Shown here: positions 8,136 through 18,228 of the stretch, one piece after another | Layout of the letters: each line of letters begins with the position of its first letter | Position numbering within the stretch: the stretch's first letter is position 1 | DNA from: Abditibacteriota bacterium | GTDB lineage: Bacteria > Armatimonadota > UBA5829 | Reading direction: 5' to 3' | DNA length: 32,615 nt | Assembly (NCBI GenBank): GCA_017445025.1 | Contig: JAFSVJ010000091.1 | Span: 1-32,615, forward strand | Translations under genes and position numbers: made by a program | The notes under the pieces: model-generated | Told to the model about the DNA's origin: nothing | The model's input: only the letters and a program-made list of their open reading frames with translations | The model's database searches: none

Positions 8136-11100
8136 TTGGTTGTTGTTCACCCCCTTGTAGTATTTTTGGATTTTCGCCTTGTTCGACATCATCATTATTC
8201 TGTCTTAAAATATAACCAAAACTATCACGCCATATTTTACCTTGTAAAATTCTTTGGCACATAGTCCACCAATATTTACCACCGTCAATTACTTTGTCTA
8301 TTAATCGTTGGTATGAACTGTCGCCTCTTGTATATTGTCTTATAACAGTTTCGTTTCCGTCGTCCGATACAACTATCCAACCGTCAATTTCATTGTTGTA
8401 TACATATCGCTCGTATAATTCAACTAACTGTGCCAGAGCCCAAGCTTCTAAGGCATTATCATTATCATAAAAAGAACTCGGTAAACCTGTCGGAATTTCA
8501 AATGTATGTGAAAAAGGTATGTTTTGTTCACCAATTATAAATACTACACTTATAGCAATTTTGTCCTTTTGAGGAGGCTCGTCCTCTGTCCATATAATCT
8601 CACTTTGAATATTTGTAATAGTCCCGTCGTATCGAGTAGAAATTTCATTATTAGCCCACTCAATATATTTGGTATAATCACTGTAATCGGAGCATTGATT
8701 AGGCTTTTCAACGGTCTTTTCAATATAGTTTCTTAAATCGACTGTGGTTTTAGTTCCTACATTTTGATTAGCATAATAATCTCCGTTATAAGATAAAGAT
8801 CGTCTCATACTGTGATGATAAGGACTTGTGTCTGTATATTCACCTTGTAATGTAAAACTGTTTCCGTGAATAAGTCCACCGTATTCTGTCACAAGTTTTA
8901 TTACGTGATTTTGAGTAGTGCCTATATATCTATATAATTCGTCACCTTTTAAATAGTCAACTCTGACCCTTGTGTCAAGGCTTCCGCTATTGGTAGGTTT
9001 TAACCAAAACACAGGATTGTCGTCACTGTCTGTTATATTTTCAATAGGCAAATAACCTTCTGAATTGGGTGTGTGGGTTTGACTGTTAAAAGTAATCTCT
9101 CCTATATCATCCTTGGGATAAATAATAGTATTATTTTTTATCATACCATAAGTAAATATCTGCCACCAGTCCACTTGATATTGTGCCGAGTGCGTGACCG
9201 CAGTTTGTGGAATTTCAAAACCTTTAACACCGTCAACGCAACCAACTATATATCGGTTCATATCATAGTCCATACTTGCAAGGTCATAATCTTTTGGCAT
9301 ACGAAAACCACAATTGGTAGGTTGTTGAAATTCGTCTTTTGCATATACACTTAAATTATTGATTGCCTTTTTAGTTTTCATATCAGATAATGTATAAGTT
9401 CCCACAGGTAATTGAACTTCCACTCTGCCAACTATATTAGGCAAATAACCTACTTCTGTCATAGGCTTTTCTTCATAATACAAAGCACCATAACCCTCGT
9501 CGCCGTGGTCTAAACTATCGTCCCATATTTGCAATTTTTCACACTCAACCGTAGACATATATTCGTCACAACTACTTGATATAAGTTCTGCCCAAGTATG
9601 TTTTCCCGTGTCTTCATAATCTACTTGGTGATTATTAATCTTTAACTGGTCATAATATTCGGTCCCTTGATTAGTAATCAGCATATCACGTCCTAAAATC
9701 CACACTTGGTCGTGTTTCATTTCTCCGAATGCTTTACAAATCAATTTAATAGGATATACAGTGTGATTTGGGTGTGGTATAGGATTTGTCACATATCTAC
9801 ATTTAGTCCAATGTCTTTGTCTATACTCTTTCGTTGGTTTGTTTTGCCACTCCATTGTATAATTTTCCATAGAATATGGCAGTCTCTCAAATTCTTGGTA
9901 AATCATAGGACGTGTGTTATTTGCCTTTGCGTCCTTATAATCTTGTTGTGTTACTACAACTGTATTTCCTGTGATAGTGCAATATTGACCTTGCCACGAA
10001 TTCTTATCAATAATTATTTTGTTATCTGTCAATTCAAAAAGGTCGGTAGGTGTATAACTAAGTGACGGCTCTATTTTAACAATAGTATTTCGTATATTAT
10101 CATCAGTTCCACCCGCTATATCACCTTGGCCATAGTTGTCGTTTCTATTGCTTTGTTCGTAGTCATTTATAATTTGTGGGTTTAAACATTTAATACCACC
10201 TATTTGAGTAGGTATTGTGCCTGTTTCTTGCACTCGCCAAGCCCCTGAACCGTCCGAAAAAGTAGTAAAAGGCGGTGTAGCTGTGTTCTGCTCCCAAGTC
10301 ATAGGCAAAGAGTTTTTCTGACGAACTCCCACACTTACATAAAGAAAATAATCTCTGCTTGTATACCTTATGGTAGGGCTTGAAAGCCCTGTCCAAGTAT
10401 AAGGTTCGTATGTTGTCGTAGTTATACCGTTTATAACCGTCTCCACAGGGTGAGTTTCGCTTGTTTGGAATTGCAGACGACTTGTTTGTATTCCTTGCAA
10501 ATTACTTGTGTCTACCTGATATTGATAATACATTTCCCGCATATATTCGGGTTTGACTGTCACACTAAACGACGCCGAACATTCGTTCCCGCTCGGGTCA
10601 TGATAAGACGGTCCATATCCGTTATCGGCAATAAAACAATTAGCCGACATAGTCACAGTATCATTATCACAAGTTATGGTAGCCCATGCATTTCCATGAC
10701 ACGCACCGTCCGTTCTGTGTCCTTCTACTCGTCCTGTCCAAGTGTTTGTAAAATTAAAATCCGAACTTGTTATAGTTGCAACAGGTGTTTCCGAAAAAGT
10801 TCCTATTCCATACTCACCTATACCACTACCGCTTGTTGAATAATAACCCGCCTCAAAACTAACATTTCTGAGCCACCTTGTCTCGTCTGTGGGTTGCCCT
10901 GTTACTGGGTTATAAGTCGGCACTTCTACATATAAGACATTATTAATATATACTTGCCAATAAGCACCTAATGGGTAGTCTACGGTTAAATAAGATTTTC
11001 CGCTATTGCATTTTAATTTTGTTTGCCAATCACTTGCATAAGATGAAGCACTGACAGAAGGTGTCACGGTTTCCTGTGCCTCCGTCCCGTTGCATACTTT

Positions 11101-11397
11101 AATTTCAAATACGCCCTCATTTTCATAAATCTTTTGGCTCGGACTTGTTGGAGAGCCTGATGTTTGAATATAAAAAAGCCCCGAGGACTGTTCATATTTA
11201 AATTGGCTTGCTATCGGAGAACTAAAACTCGGGCTCGGTGCTATATACAGTAAAACTTTTGACCAGACATAAAAAGTTTCTCCTGTGTCGGGGTTCGTAT
11301 ACAGTGGAGTGCAAGTGTAGTAATAGCCTTTTCCTATTGTATAAGTGCAAGTTCCCACTGTTTTGCTTTCATCTGTTTTAGTCACATAAGTTGCCAT
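8125..11397 (-). CDS. Very large tail tip / baseplate protein
   Basis: 1090 residues, ATG preceded by TAGGAGTAATAT. Rich in T, Y, W, N and G, beta-strand-like throughout, with no signal peptide or membrane segment. N-terminal region MATYVTKTDESKTVGTCTYT leads into Ig-like stretches with paired cysteines; the C-terminus (QRLIDKVIDGGKYWWTMCQR onward) is more helical. Position after the tape measure and two smaller tail genes, and before the fibre genes, argues for a tail hub, tip or large adhesin. No catalytic motif was found and I cannot name the family. Confidence 0.55.
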   Translation of the reverse strand: MATYVTKTDESKTVGTCTYTIGKGYYYTCTPLYTNPDTGETFYVWSKVLLYIAPSPSFSSPIASQFKYEQSSGLFYIQTSGSPTSPSQKIYENEGVFEIKVCNGTEAQETVTPSVSASSYASDWQTKLKCNSGKSYLTVDYPLGAYWQVYINNVLYVEVPTYNPVTGQPTDETRWLRNVSFEAGYYSTSGSGIGEYGIGTFSETPVATITSSDFNFTNTWTGRVEGHRTDGACHGNAWATITCDNDTVTMSANCFIADNGYGPSYHDPSGNECSASFSVTVKPEYMREMYYQYQVDTSNLQGIQTSRLQFQTSETHPVETVINGITTTTYEPYTWTGLSSPTIRYTSRDYFLYVSVGVRQKNSLPMTWEQNTATPPFTTFSDGSGAWRVQETGTIPTQIGGIKCLNPQIINDYEQSNRNDNYGQGDIAGGTDDNIRNTIVKIEPSLSYTPTDLFELTDNKIIIDKNSWQGQYCTITGNTVVVTQQDYKDAKANNTRPMIYQEFERLPYSMENYTMEWQNKPTKEYRQRHWTKCRYVTNPIPHPNHTVYPIKLICKAFGEMKHDQVWILGRDMLITNQGTEYYDQLKINNHQVDYEDTGKHTWAELISSSCDEYMSTVECEKLQIWDDSLDHGDEGYGALYYEEKPMTEVGYLPNIVGRVEVQLPVGTYTLSDMKTKKAINNLSVYAKDEFQQPTNCGFRMPKDYDLASMDYDMNRYIVGCVDGVKGFEIPQTAVTHSAQYQVDWWQIFTYGMIKNNTIIYPKDDIGEITFNSQTHTPNSEGYLPIENITDSDDNPVFWLKPTNSGSLDTRVRVDYLKGDELYRYIGTTQNHVIKLVTEYGGLIHGNSFTLQGEYTDTSPYHHSMRRSLSYNGDYYANQNVGTKTTVDLRNYIEKTVEKPNQCSDYSDYTKYIEWANNEISTRYDGTITNIQSEIIWTEDEPPQKDKIAISVVFIIGEQNIPFSHTFEIPTGLPSSFYDNDNALEAWALAQLVELYERYVYNNEIDGWIVVSDDGNETVIRQYTRGDSSYQRLIDKVIDGGKYWWTMCQRILQGKIWRDSFGYILRQNNDDVEQGENPKILQGGEQQPNGN

Positions 11398-11406
11398 ATA
11401 TTACTC

Positions 11407-12063
11407 CTACGCATCGGGGAATTGAGTTGTTTCAAAACCTGATTTTTGTTCGCTTTGGGTTATTTTACATAAAATCCCTTTTTCATCAAAATATAAATCT
11501 CGGAATACTTCAAAATTCTTGTCTTGTGTATAATCATATTTTTGACCGACTAAAACTCTGATTACAACAGCCGTAGAGTTTCCTTGTTGTTTTATACCAT
11601 TTATGGTTTTGACGCCCTCGTGCCAACCGAAAGTCGTGTTTTCAGTGCTTAATGTATAATATGTTTGTCCTTGATAAAACAGAGCATTAATCAAATCTAA
11701 AAGATTAGTTTCTATATCACCAAAACTAACACCACCGACTTTTGAAAATCTATAACCGTTTTGGTCGCACTGCATAGAAACAATATCATTTACTTGAACA
11801 GACATAGATTGATTAGTCATATCTTGTCCGAGTTCTTGTATACATATAGCGTCATTTGAAGCTCCCCCCATATCGTCGTAAACACCATTATAGTCTATTG
11901 CTTGCCATTGATATAGATATATTTTTCTGTTTTGGTCAAGGACGCCACCCAAGATTTTCGCTTTTATGTCAGGAACTACATTATTCATTTGTTTTTTTTC
12001 TGTATCTTTTTCTAAATTGTTTACTTGGTCTTGTATTTTTTTTACTTTGCTGTCATTAAACAT
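11407..12063 (-). CDS. Tail / baseplate protein, unknown
   Basis: 218 residues with a GGAGG ribosome binding site. The N-terminal 40 residues are a charged coiled-coil-like helix (VKKIQDQVNNLEKDTEKKQ); the rest is beta-rich (YLYQWQAIDYNGVYDDMGGA). It sits between two tail genes in a tight operon, 9 bp before the 1090-residue gene, and probably belongs to the tail tip or baseplate. No family recognised. Confidence 0.5.
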   Translation of the reverse strand: MFNDSKVKKIQDQVNNLEKDTEKKQMNNVVPDIKAKILGGVLDQNRKIYLYQWQAIDYNGVYDDMGGASNDAICIQELGQDMTNQSMSVQVNDIVSMQCDQNGYRFSKVGGVSFGDIETNLLDLINALFYQGQTYYTLSTENTTFGWHEGVKTINGIKQQGNSTAVVIRVLVGQKYDYTQDKNFEVFRDLYFDEKGILCKITQSEQKSGFETTQFPDA

Positions 12064-12065
12064 AG

Positions 12066-13037
12066 TTATTCCTCCGATTGTGCTTCATTAAATAAATCTA
12101 ACAAATTAGCATAATCGTAAACGCATTTATTATTAAGACTTGCATAAGTTCGATAGTCCCAACCCCCTCTTCCGTAGGCGGGGTCCCCCATTTGTTCAGA
12201 ATTATAAATAGGATTGCCTTGCATATCTACTTGACCTGTCGGCACATATTGATAAGTATCTCCGCTCCATATAGGTGTATTAACTAAACTTGCTGTTTGT
12301 GTGTAATCAGGTCTGTTTGGGTATTTGTTTTGCCATACCATCGGTTTACCATCATAAGTATTAGTCAATTGCACAGGATTTCGCCACTCCCAATTCCAGT
12401 CGAACATACTATATTTAAAAGTTAAAGTCACATCGTGGTTTATTATTTCGTCTTGAACTATATTTGGTATAATTGAAAAGCTTTCAAATAGAACACAACC
12501 TCGTGACCCTGTTATTCCTAAAATCGGCATATCTGCTTCATTATTTATTTTTCCGACATAAGAGTAGTAAGTAGAATATGGCAAATTTCCCTCAAATTTA
12601 CAACTTAAATCATATTGTAAAATTGGCATTTTATAGTCATTTTCTTGCCAACCACAAGGCTTTTGAATTACACCCCAAGTTCCTTCACCTAAAACCTTAA
12701 AAATTCTATAGCCACTACTTGCTATTTTTATGCTCCAAGCACTCTGTTCGAGGGTCCAATCCCTTTTATATGTAATTTGAGCAGTGACTACATCTATTCC
12801 GCTCCGAGTATTACCGAGATAGTCTTTACCATAAAATCTTTGGTTTTCTCTGTTATATTTTATAGTAGAACAAATATAATCGCTATTGCCAGACCAAGTT
12901 GTTCCTATATTAGGATTATTTATATTCCAACCATATTTTACATCGTCCCAATCGCAAATCCAAGTTTCTACAATAGTGTCGGCATTGTCAGAGGCGTCAC
13001 CTTCTACATTTACCAATTGAATTAATCCCACTCCCAT
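12066..13037 (-). CDS. Tail protein after the tape measure, distal-tail-like position
   Basis: 323 residues, beginning MGVGLIQLVNVEGDASDNAD with GGTGG upstream. Very rich in W and Y, beta-strand-like, without membrane segments. In siphophages the gene immediately after the tape measure usually encodes the distal tail protein, and the size fits, but sequence similarity is not obvious to me. The MGVG start does not match the M-G-[GS]-[SG]-x-N tag of the small proteins. Confidence 0.5.
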   Translation of the reverse strand: MGVGLIQLVNVEGDASDNADTIVETWICDWDDVKYGWNINNPNIGTTWSGNSDYICSTIKYNRENQRFYGKDYLGNTRSGIDVVTAQITYKRDWTLEQSAWSIKIASSGYRIFKVLGEGTWGVIQKPCGWQENDYKMPILQYDLSCKFEGNLPYSTYYSYVGKINNEADMPILGITGSRGCVLFESFSIIPNIVQDEIINHDVTLTFKYSMFDWNWEWRNPVQLTNTYDGKPMVWQNKYPNRPDYTQTASLVNTPIWSGDTYQYVPTGQVDMQGNPIYNSEQMGDPAYGRGGWDYRTYASLNNKCVYDYANLLDLFNEAQSEE

Positions 13038-13048
13038 ATTTTACCACC

Positions 13049-16000
13049 TTAAGCCATTGATTTTCTGCTTTCATAAGCCAATATACCACTAACATTATTT
13101 ACACCACCTAAAACTTGTTGCATAACATAAAGTAGTTGTTGTCCTGTGATATTGAATTGACTTATATTCTTTTCCATATTTTCTATGGATTTTTGACTGT
13201 CTTTTAATTGATTTGTAGTATTGCCATATAGAGCAAAATCTACCTGAGATTTTTTATTTTCATCTATTTGTTTTCGCATATCTACTCTTGCGTTAGCTCT
13301 CATAATCTCGTCTCTTGAATATTGCTCAGGCACTAAACTTGTATCAAAATATGCACTTGTCAAATATGCCTGTTGTCCCAATTCTTTATAATTAGACATA
13401 GCATTTCGTTCTTTTTCTATTTCAGATATTACACTGTTTGTTTGTTGTTCTCTTTTTCTTATAATATCATCAATAAGTTTTTTCTTTTCATTTATAGCCT
13501 TTTTGAATTCGTCAATCTCGTTTTGCATTAATTTGCTTTGATATTTGAACCACTCAGCTATTTTTTCTTTGTTGGATTTAGTTACATCTTGCACAACTGA
13601 TTGATATTCATACCAAGCACTTATATTTTTAGCCATTTTAGTGTCGCCATAATATTCGGCTTGTGCTGAAAGTAAAGCTCCCTCTTCTCTGATTTCGGAA
13701 ATATGAGCAGAGTTTTTGGCTCCTGCAAGGTTTAGTCCAGCCATTTCTTTATCGTGTTGGGTGGCAATCGGGTCACGCATTATGGCGTCATATTCAGCTT
13801 GTGCTGTTATTACGCTACTATATTTTCCGTTACCGCTCAACTCGGCTTTTTTACTGTCTAACTGACCTTTTTGTATTATGGCTTGCTTTTCCAATTCAAT
13901 AGTATGTTTTTGTTCTTCTTCATTAATTTTTTGAAGTGTCAAATTATATTTTTCCAAAGCAAGTAATTTATCTTTTTCTGTGGCTTTTTCATTATCAATA
14001 ATACTTTCATATTCGGCTTGAGCTTTTATTCTTTGTGCTTGATATTCATTACCTAACTGTAAAGCTTGAGTAGCTAATATTTCATAATTTTGTAATTTTT
14101 CTTTTAATTTAACAGCTTTATCTTGTTCTTGATTTTGTTCTTTATATTTATTTGTAATTTCATTATTAGCATTTTGATATTCTTTATATGCTTCCACCCA
14201 TTTATCATAATTTTTATCGTGTTTTAAATTGCCTTGCTTATCATATTTAAGATTAATATCTTGCGTTTTCAGAAGATAGTCTAATTGATTAGCATTTCTA
14301 TCTGCCCACTCATTATAATTATTTTCTTTTTGCCAATTAATAACATTAGTATATTGTTCTGTTAATTTATTTTTCTTTACAGTTTTCCACGCTTCATCTC
14401 TTTTTTTAGTATGAATTCCACCGCCTACTGCTGCACCTAAAATTGCAGCTCCACCAATTAAATATGGATTTTTAGTAAACATTGCGACATTTGAACCCCA
14501 TTTAACAGCATTTCCAGTAACGGAAGCACCAATTTCGCCAGGTGTAACGTGCATTTCTCCACTCTCTATTTGGTCTTCTAACATTTGGTCACTTTGTTTT
14601 GTTAACCAATCACCAGCTAAATTTCCTAATAAACTAAAACCAATTCTTGCACCAGTTCCGAATTTTCCTAATTTACCAGCATTTGTTCTTTTTAGTATTT
14701 TTAATCCATCTTTCCAACCCTTTCTTTTTATTATACTTAATGCACCTTTAATACCTTTAAAATTCGTAGCACTACCTAAGGCAATATCTTCTCCTATATT
14801 ATTTCCACTAGCAGTTGTTCCCGATACACCATTTCCATTATTACTGTTTTGTGCCATAGTATTTGCTTCAATTGCCGATGTGTTTGCTTCAATTGAAGCG
14901 GTGCTTGAATTAGTAATACTAATACCTTCTTTTTTTAACTGATTAACCCTTTCTTCTGCTTGTATTAATCTTTCTAATGCTTGTTCTTGTTGATTATAAA
15001 GATTATTTAAATTTTCTTCACTTGTTGATAATACCATTTCAGTAGAACATAGTTTTTCAAATTCAGTATTAGCTGTTGCTAATTCTTCTTTTGCTTTTTC
15101 CATTTCAACATTGAAAGTTGCTTGTGCTAAAGATAATTTTTCAGTCGCCATAGCATCTTTATTTTTACTAGCAGACAATCCTAATAAATGAGCAGAAAAG
15201 GTTTTAATTTCTAAAATTCCTTGTTTAATTAAAGATACAAATTTAGTTAATGCAACTGTTCCTACTGCAATTCCACTAATTGCCCCACCTATTAAAATAC
15301 TTTGTGATACAAAAGATTTTATGCCCTCAGGTAAATTTTTAACAATATTAGAAAATTGTCCTACTAATTCTACTGCTTTATTAAATGCAGGTAAAAATTG
15401 TTCTCCGATATCGGCTCTTATTTGCATAATGTTATCTTGCAATTGAGAAAATTGTTCGGAAATTCCACCGTCAACTTTATTGATTTCACCCATTGCCTCA
15501 AAGATACCTTCAACTAATTGTTTACCACTCGTTATTCCTAATTCTTTCAATTCTTTTGGGTCAATAGTGCCAAACTTTTGTCTGATTAAATCTCTAATAC
15601 CTGGCAAGTGGTTAGTTAATGAACGAATATCTTCACCCCAACCGCTATCCTTGTTTGCCATTTGCTCGAATTGAACTAATGCTAATTTAACATTTTCAAC
15701 AGTTCCACCATAAAAAGCAGTAGCATTTGCCAAAGTTTCCATTTTATGACGAGCCTCGTCAATAGTATTACCCATACGCATAAATGTGGCTACACCCTTA
15801 ACGGCTCCCTCAGTATCTACATTTGGAGTAGTATTTGCCATTTTTCTTAACTTTGGCAATTCTTCATTAACAGCCTCGGCAGACCCTAAAACAGCACCTA
15901 ACTGTCTTTCAAGTGTTTGGAAATAACTACGAGCTTGAATTGAGCCATTAACAAAGTTTTTAGTCCAAGAAAAAGCGGTTTGTGCCAATTGTAAGGCAGA

Positions 16001-16375
16001 CGTCATACCAACTAATTCGGCATTTAATCCAATACAACTTTCTCGTGTTCTTTCAATATTTTGACTTGCGTCCTGTGAATTATCTGATAAGTTTTCAAAT
16101 TGATTACTAACTTCACCTGTTCTGTTTGCTAATTGGTCTAATAGGTTGTTAACTTGGGTTAGTCTTTGCTCAAAACCCTGACAACTTGCAATTGCAAGAG
16201 CAAAAAGATTATTGAATTGAGATAAATCTATTTTTTTAAGATTATTTAATGCACCTACTAATCCTGTAATACTTTGAGTTGCTTTATTTGAAACTGTATC
16301 TAATGCTTGTAAATTCTTAATTGCTCCATCTAATCCCATTGGAGTAATTTTAATTGATATATTATAATCTGCCAT
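13049..16375 (-). CDS. Tail tape measure protein
   Basis: 1108 residues, the longest gene of the tail module. Residues about 150-310 form the conserved tape measure domain (NTTPNVDTEGAVKGVATFMR ... GGTVENVKLALVQFEQMANKDSG ... LPGIRDLIRQKFG). Hydrophobic segments follow (ILIGGAISGIAVGTVALTKF, YLIGGAAILGAAVGGG), with long charged helices before and after. It sets tail length and is ejected ahead of the DNA; at roughly 1.5 angstrom per residue this predicts a tail of about 160 nm, so a siphovirus. AGGTG precedes the ATG. It is separated from the tail assembly chaperone by about 6 kb of other genes, which is unusual. Confidence 0.92.
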   Translation of the reverse strand: MADYNISIKITPMGLDGAIKNLQALDTVSNKATQSITGLVGALNNLKKIDLSQFNNLFALAIASCQGFEQRLTQVNNLLDQLANRTGEVSNQFENLSDNSQDASQNIERTRESCIGLNAELVGMTSALQLAQTAFSWTKNFVNGSIQARSYFQTLERQLGAVLGSAEAVNEELPKLRKMANTTPNVDTEGAVKGVATFMRMGNTIDEARHKMETLANATAFYGGTVENVKLALVQFEQMANKDSGWGEDIRSLTNHLPGIRDLIRQKFGTIDPKELKELGITSGKQLVEGIFEAMGEINKVDGGISEQFSQLQDNIMQIRADIGEQFLPAFNKAVELVGQFSNIVKNLPEGIKSFVSQSILIGGAISGIAVGTVALTKFVSLIKQGILEIKTFSAHLLGLSASKNKDAMATEKLSLAQATFNVEMEKAKEELATANTEFEKLCSTEMVLSTSEENLNNLYNQQEQALERLIQAEERVNQLKKEGISITNSSTASIEANTSAIEANTMAQNSNNGNGVSGTTASGNNIGEDIALGSATNFKGIKGALSIIKRKGWKDGLKILKRTNAGKLGKFGTGARIGFSLLGNLAGDWLTKQSDQMLEDQIESGEMHVTPGEIGASVTGNAVKWGSNVAMFTKNPYLIGGAAILGAAVGGGIHTKKRDEAWKTVKKNKLTEQYTNVINWQKENNYNEWADRNANQLDYLLKTQDINLKYDKQGNLKHDKNYDKWVEAYKEYQNANNEITNKYKEQNQEQDKAVKLKEKLQNYEILATQALQLGNEYQAQRIKAQAEYESIIDNEKATEKDKLLALEKYNLTLQKINEEEQKHTIELEKQAIIQKGQLDSKKAELSGNGKYSSVITAQAEYDAIMRDPIATQHDKEMAGLNLAGAKNSAHISEIREEGALLSAQAEYYGDTKMAKNISAWYEYQSVVQDVTKSNKEKIAEWFKYQSKLMQNEIDEFKKAINEKKKLIDDIIRKREQQTNSVISEIEKERNAMSNYKELGQQAYLTSAYFDTSLVPEQYSRDEIMRANARVDMRKQIDENKKSQVDFALYGNTTNQLKDSQKSIENMEKNISQFNITGQQLLYVMQQVLGGVNNVSGILAYESRKSMA

Positions 16376-16398
16376 TATTCAATCACCTACAAAAAAAA

Positions 16399-16418
16399 GA
16401 CAGAGCTTTCACTCTGCC
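16399..16418 (-). terminator. Intrinsic terminator between minor head protein and tape measure genes
   Basis: Minus strand GGCAGAG-TGAAAG-CTCTGTC followed by eight T. It lies after the stop at 16433 and before the tape measure ribosome binding site. It must be leaky or overridden if the tail genes are read from upstream promoters. Confidence 0.75.
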
Positions 16419-16432
16419 TATATGTTTTTTTA

Positions 16433-18133
16433 CTATTGTTTTATCATTAAGTAATCGGTCTCGGGAATAATTGCATTATCAACTAATATGTGAGTATAAC
16501 CATTTATATTGTCAATATCTATTACTTGATATTCATTATCTCCGTCTGTTAGAATACTACCGATAGCGACATCGCTATCTTCTGTTAATCTTATAAGTAA
16601 GTTATAACCTACTAAATATATATTTTCTCTATCAATTGGAATATTAATTGTTTGTGCAATATTGGTTGGTTTGTTTTCTTTCTTTGTGGTATCTTTTTTA
16701 CTATTAAATAAACCTAAGATAGCACCTAACCACTTACTTATCCCTTTATTCTTTGTATTTTTATCTTTATCTTGCTTAACATAGTCTTTTATTTCCTTAT
16801 AGAAATTATCTATAATCTGTTCGGAAATATTATCGGTTTCATTTAATTCTTTAATGTTATTAATTAGTTCTTCTAATTCTTTTAAATTCTCGTCGTTATT
16901 TACAATGTTTTCTATCTCATTTATCTTTTTATCAATAGACTTTTCTTCCTCTTGTTTTTCGGGCATTTCCACGGGTTTTTCCGTATTTTTTTCCGTAGTA
17001 TCTTTACTTGGTTTCGGTTGCGTATCTTCTGTTTCCTTAGTTTCTGTTTCTTCCTTTTCGGGTTTTTCGGGTTTATTTGGTTTTTCAGGTTTATTTGGTT
17101 TTTGTGGTTTACTCGGCTCAGTTGGTTTGTCATTATTTGGTTTATCTAAATCTTTCGGTAGTGGTTTTAAACTTACTTGTTTTCCCCACTTGCCTGTATC
17201 TATAACTGTTCCCATTTCGTCAAATTTTAGTTTGCCCTGTTTCCACAAATTATATCTCTTTTCACCAAGTATTTTTCTTTGAGTTTCTTCGTCCAAATTA
17301 CTAAAATCTTGTTCGGTGTCGTGGTCATAAATATCGGGGTTATCTTTTGCCAATTCTTCGTCATAAGCAATAATAGTGCAACGTCCGTTTGGGTGGTCAA
17401 ATGGTATGTCATCAATATCAAAAATCTTTCCGTCCATTGACCAACAAGTCGCACAGGTGCCACTATTTCTTGCACTTAACCATTTTACTTTATTTGTGCC
17501 AAATGATTTGTATTCGGCTTTTAACCTTTCAAAGGCAGTTCTTTGAACTTCCGTTCGAGCAACTAATAAAGCGTGTTTTTTGTCTCTATAACCCAACTTA
17601 ACCATATCATTTGCTATTTGTTTTGGGTTTTTACCTAATAACACACCTTCCCGCAAAACACTTATTATTTCGTCTTTATTTGTTAAAGGACTATGTTTTT
17701 CTAATATGTCTAATAATGGAGAGCCGTCAGCTGTAAAACCAATCATTATTTCAAAACCTTGAATATTGGCTTTATCAAATCTAACCATCTCCGTCCCAAG
17801 TAGTCTGTGTAATTCCTTAAATGTATCTTCTGCGTGAGCAGTCACCTTTTCAATTGCTAAGCTTTCACTCTGTTTAATAGTATCTGACACATTTAAATGA
17901 AGTTTATTCATTTGTTTTTGAATATCTTCAATACCGTGTTTTACTGCGGAAATCTTATACAATTGGTTTTTTGTTAAATTAGGGTTTTCAATAGCATTAT
18001 CAACTAAGGTATTAAATTGTTCTGTTAGATTACTTAGAGTTTTATTATATTGTTTTTCTATTAGTAAAAGAGTAGCCTCGTCTTGATTATCTAACTTCTC
18101 TTTAAACTGTTTTGCTTGCTCTTGTATTGTCAT
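16433..18133 (-). CDS. Minor head protein (SPP1 gp7 / Mu gpF-like) with a Pro/Lys linker and extra C-terminal domain
   Basis: 566 residues. Residues 1-130 are helical; about 150-260 form the phage Mu gpF/SPP1 gp7 domain (KKHALLVARTEVQRTAF, then C227-ATC230, then HPNGRC with H247 and C252, likely a metal site). Then comes a linker of KP/EKP repeats (about 322-400), a helical segment (about 398-470) and a small beta domain at the end (GSILTDGDNEYQVIDIDN). Family members act in head assembly or DNA ejection with the portal. Normally it follows the portal gene; here it sits deep in the tail region. No ribosome binding site: the promoter at 18140-18168 puts +1 on or next to the ATG, suggesting a leaderless transcript. 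Confidence 0.8.
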   Translation of the reverse strand: MTIQEQAKQFKEKLDNQDEATLLLIEKQYNKTLSNLTEQFNTLVDNAIENPNLTKNQLYKISAVKHGIEDIQKQMNKLHLNVSDTIKQSESLAIEKVTAHAEDTFKELHRLLGTEMVRFDKANIQGFEIMIGFTADGSPLLDILEKHSPLTNKDEIISVLREGVLLGKNPKQIANDMVKLGYRDKKHALLVARTEVQRTAFERLKAEYKSFGTNKVKWLSARNSGTCATCWSMDGKIFDIDDIPFDHPNGRCTIIAYDEELAKDNPDIYDHDTEQDFSNLDEETQRKILGEKRYNLWKQGKLKFDEMGTVIDTGKWGKQVSLKPLPKDLDKPNNDKPTEPSKPQKPNKPEKPNKPEKPEKEETETKETEDTQPKPSKDTTEKNTEKPVEMPEKQEEEKSIDKKINEIENIVNNDENLKELEELINNIKELNETDNISEQIIDNFYKEIKDYVKQDKDKNTKNKGISKWLGAILGLFNSKKDTTKKENKPTNIAQTINIPIDRENIYLVGYNLLIRLTEDSDVAIGSILTDGDNEYQVIDIDNINGYTHILVDNAIIPETDYLMIKQ

Positions 18134-18139
18134 ACTTTT

Positions 18140-18168
18140 ATTATATCATATTTGTTTTACTATTGCAA
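18140..18168 (-). promoter_or_regulatory. Promoter for a probably leaderless minor head gene transcript
   Basis: Minus-strand TTGCAA (18163-18168), 17-nt spacer, TATAAT (18140-18145). Only six nucleotides separate the -10 box from the ATG at 18133, so the expected transcription start falls on the start codon. No Shine-Dalgarno sequence is visible upstream. Confidence 0.65.
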
Positions 18169-18228
18169 ATTATTTACTAAGCTGTTCTCGTATTTGTAAT
18201 AACGTTTGTCCTTATTTTTTATTATATA

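Noticed and set aside
9706..10839. Plus-strand ORFs of 119 and 129 codons opposite the large tail gene
   Set aside because: Cysteine-rich, low-quality translations without ribosome binding sites, entirely inside a well-supported gene on the other strand.
12066..13037. MGVG start of the tail protein as another tagged protein
   Set aside because: It lacks the Asn and Lys at positions 6 and 8 of the tag and belongs to a normal tail gene.
16854..17282. Plus-strand ORF of 142 codons opposite the minor head gene
   Set aside because: It is the reverse of the KP/EKP repeat linker; the F/S/G-rich translation and lack of a ribosome binding site mark it as a shadow.
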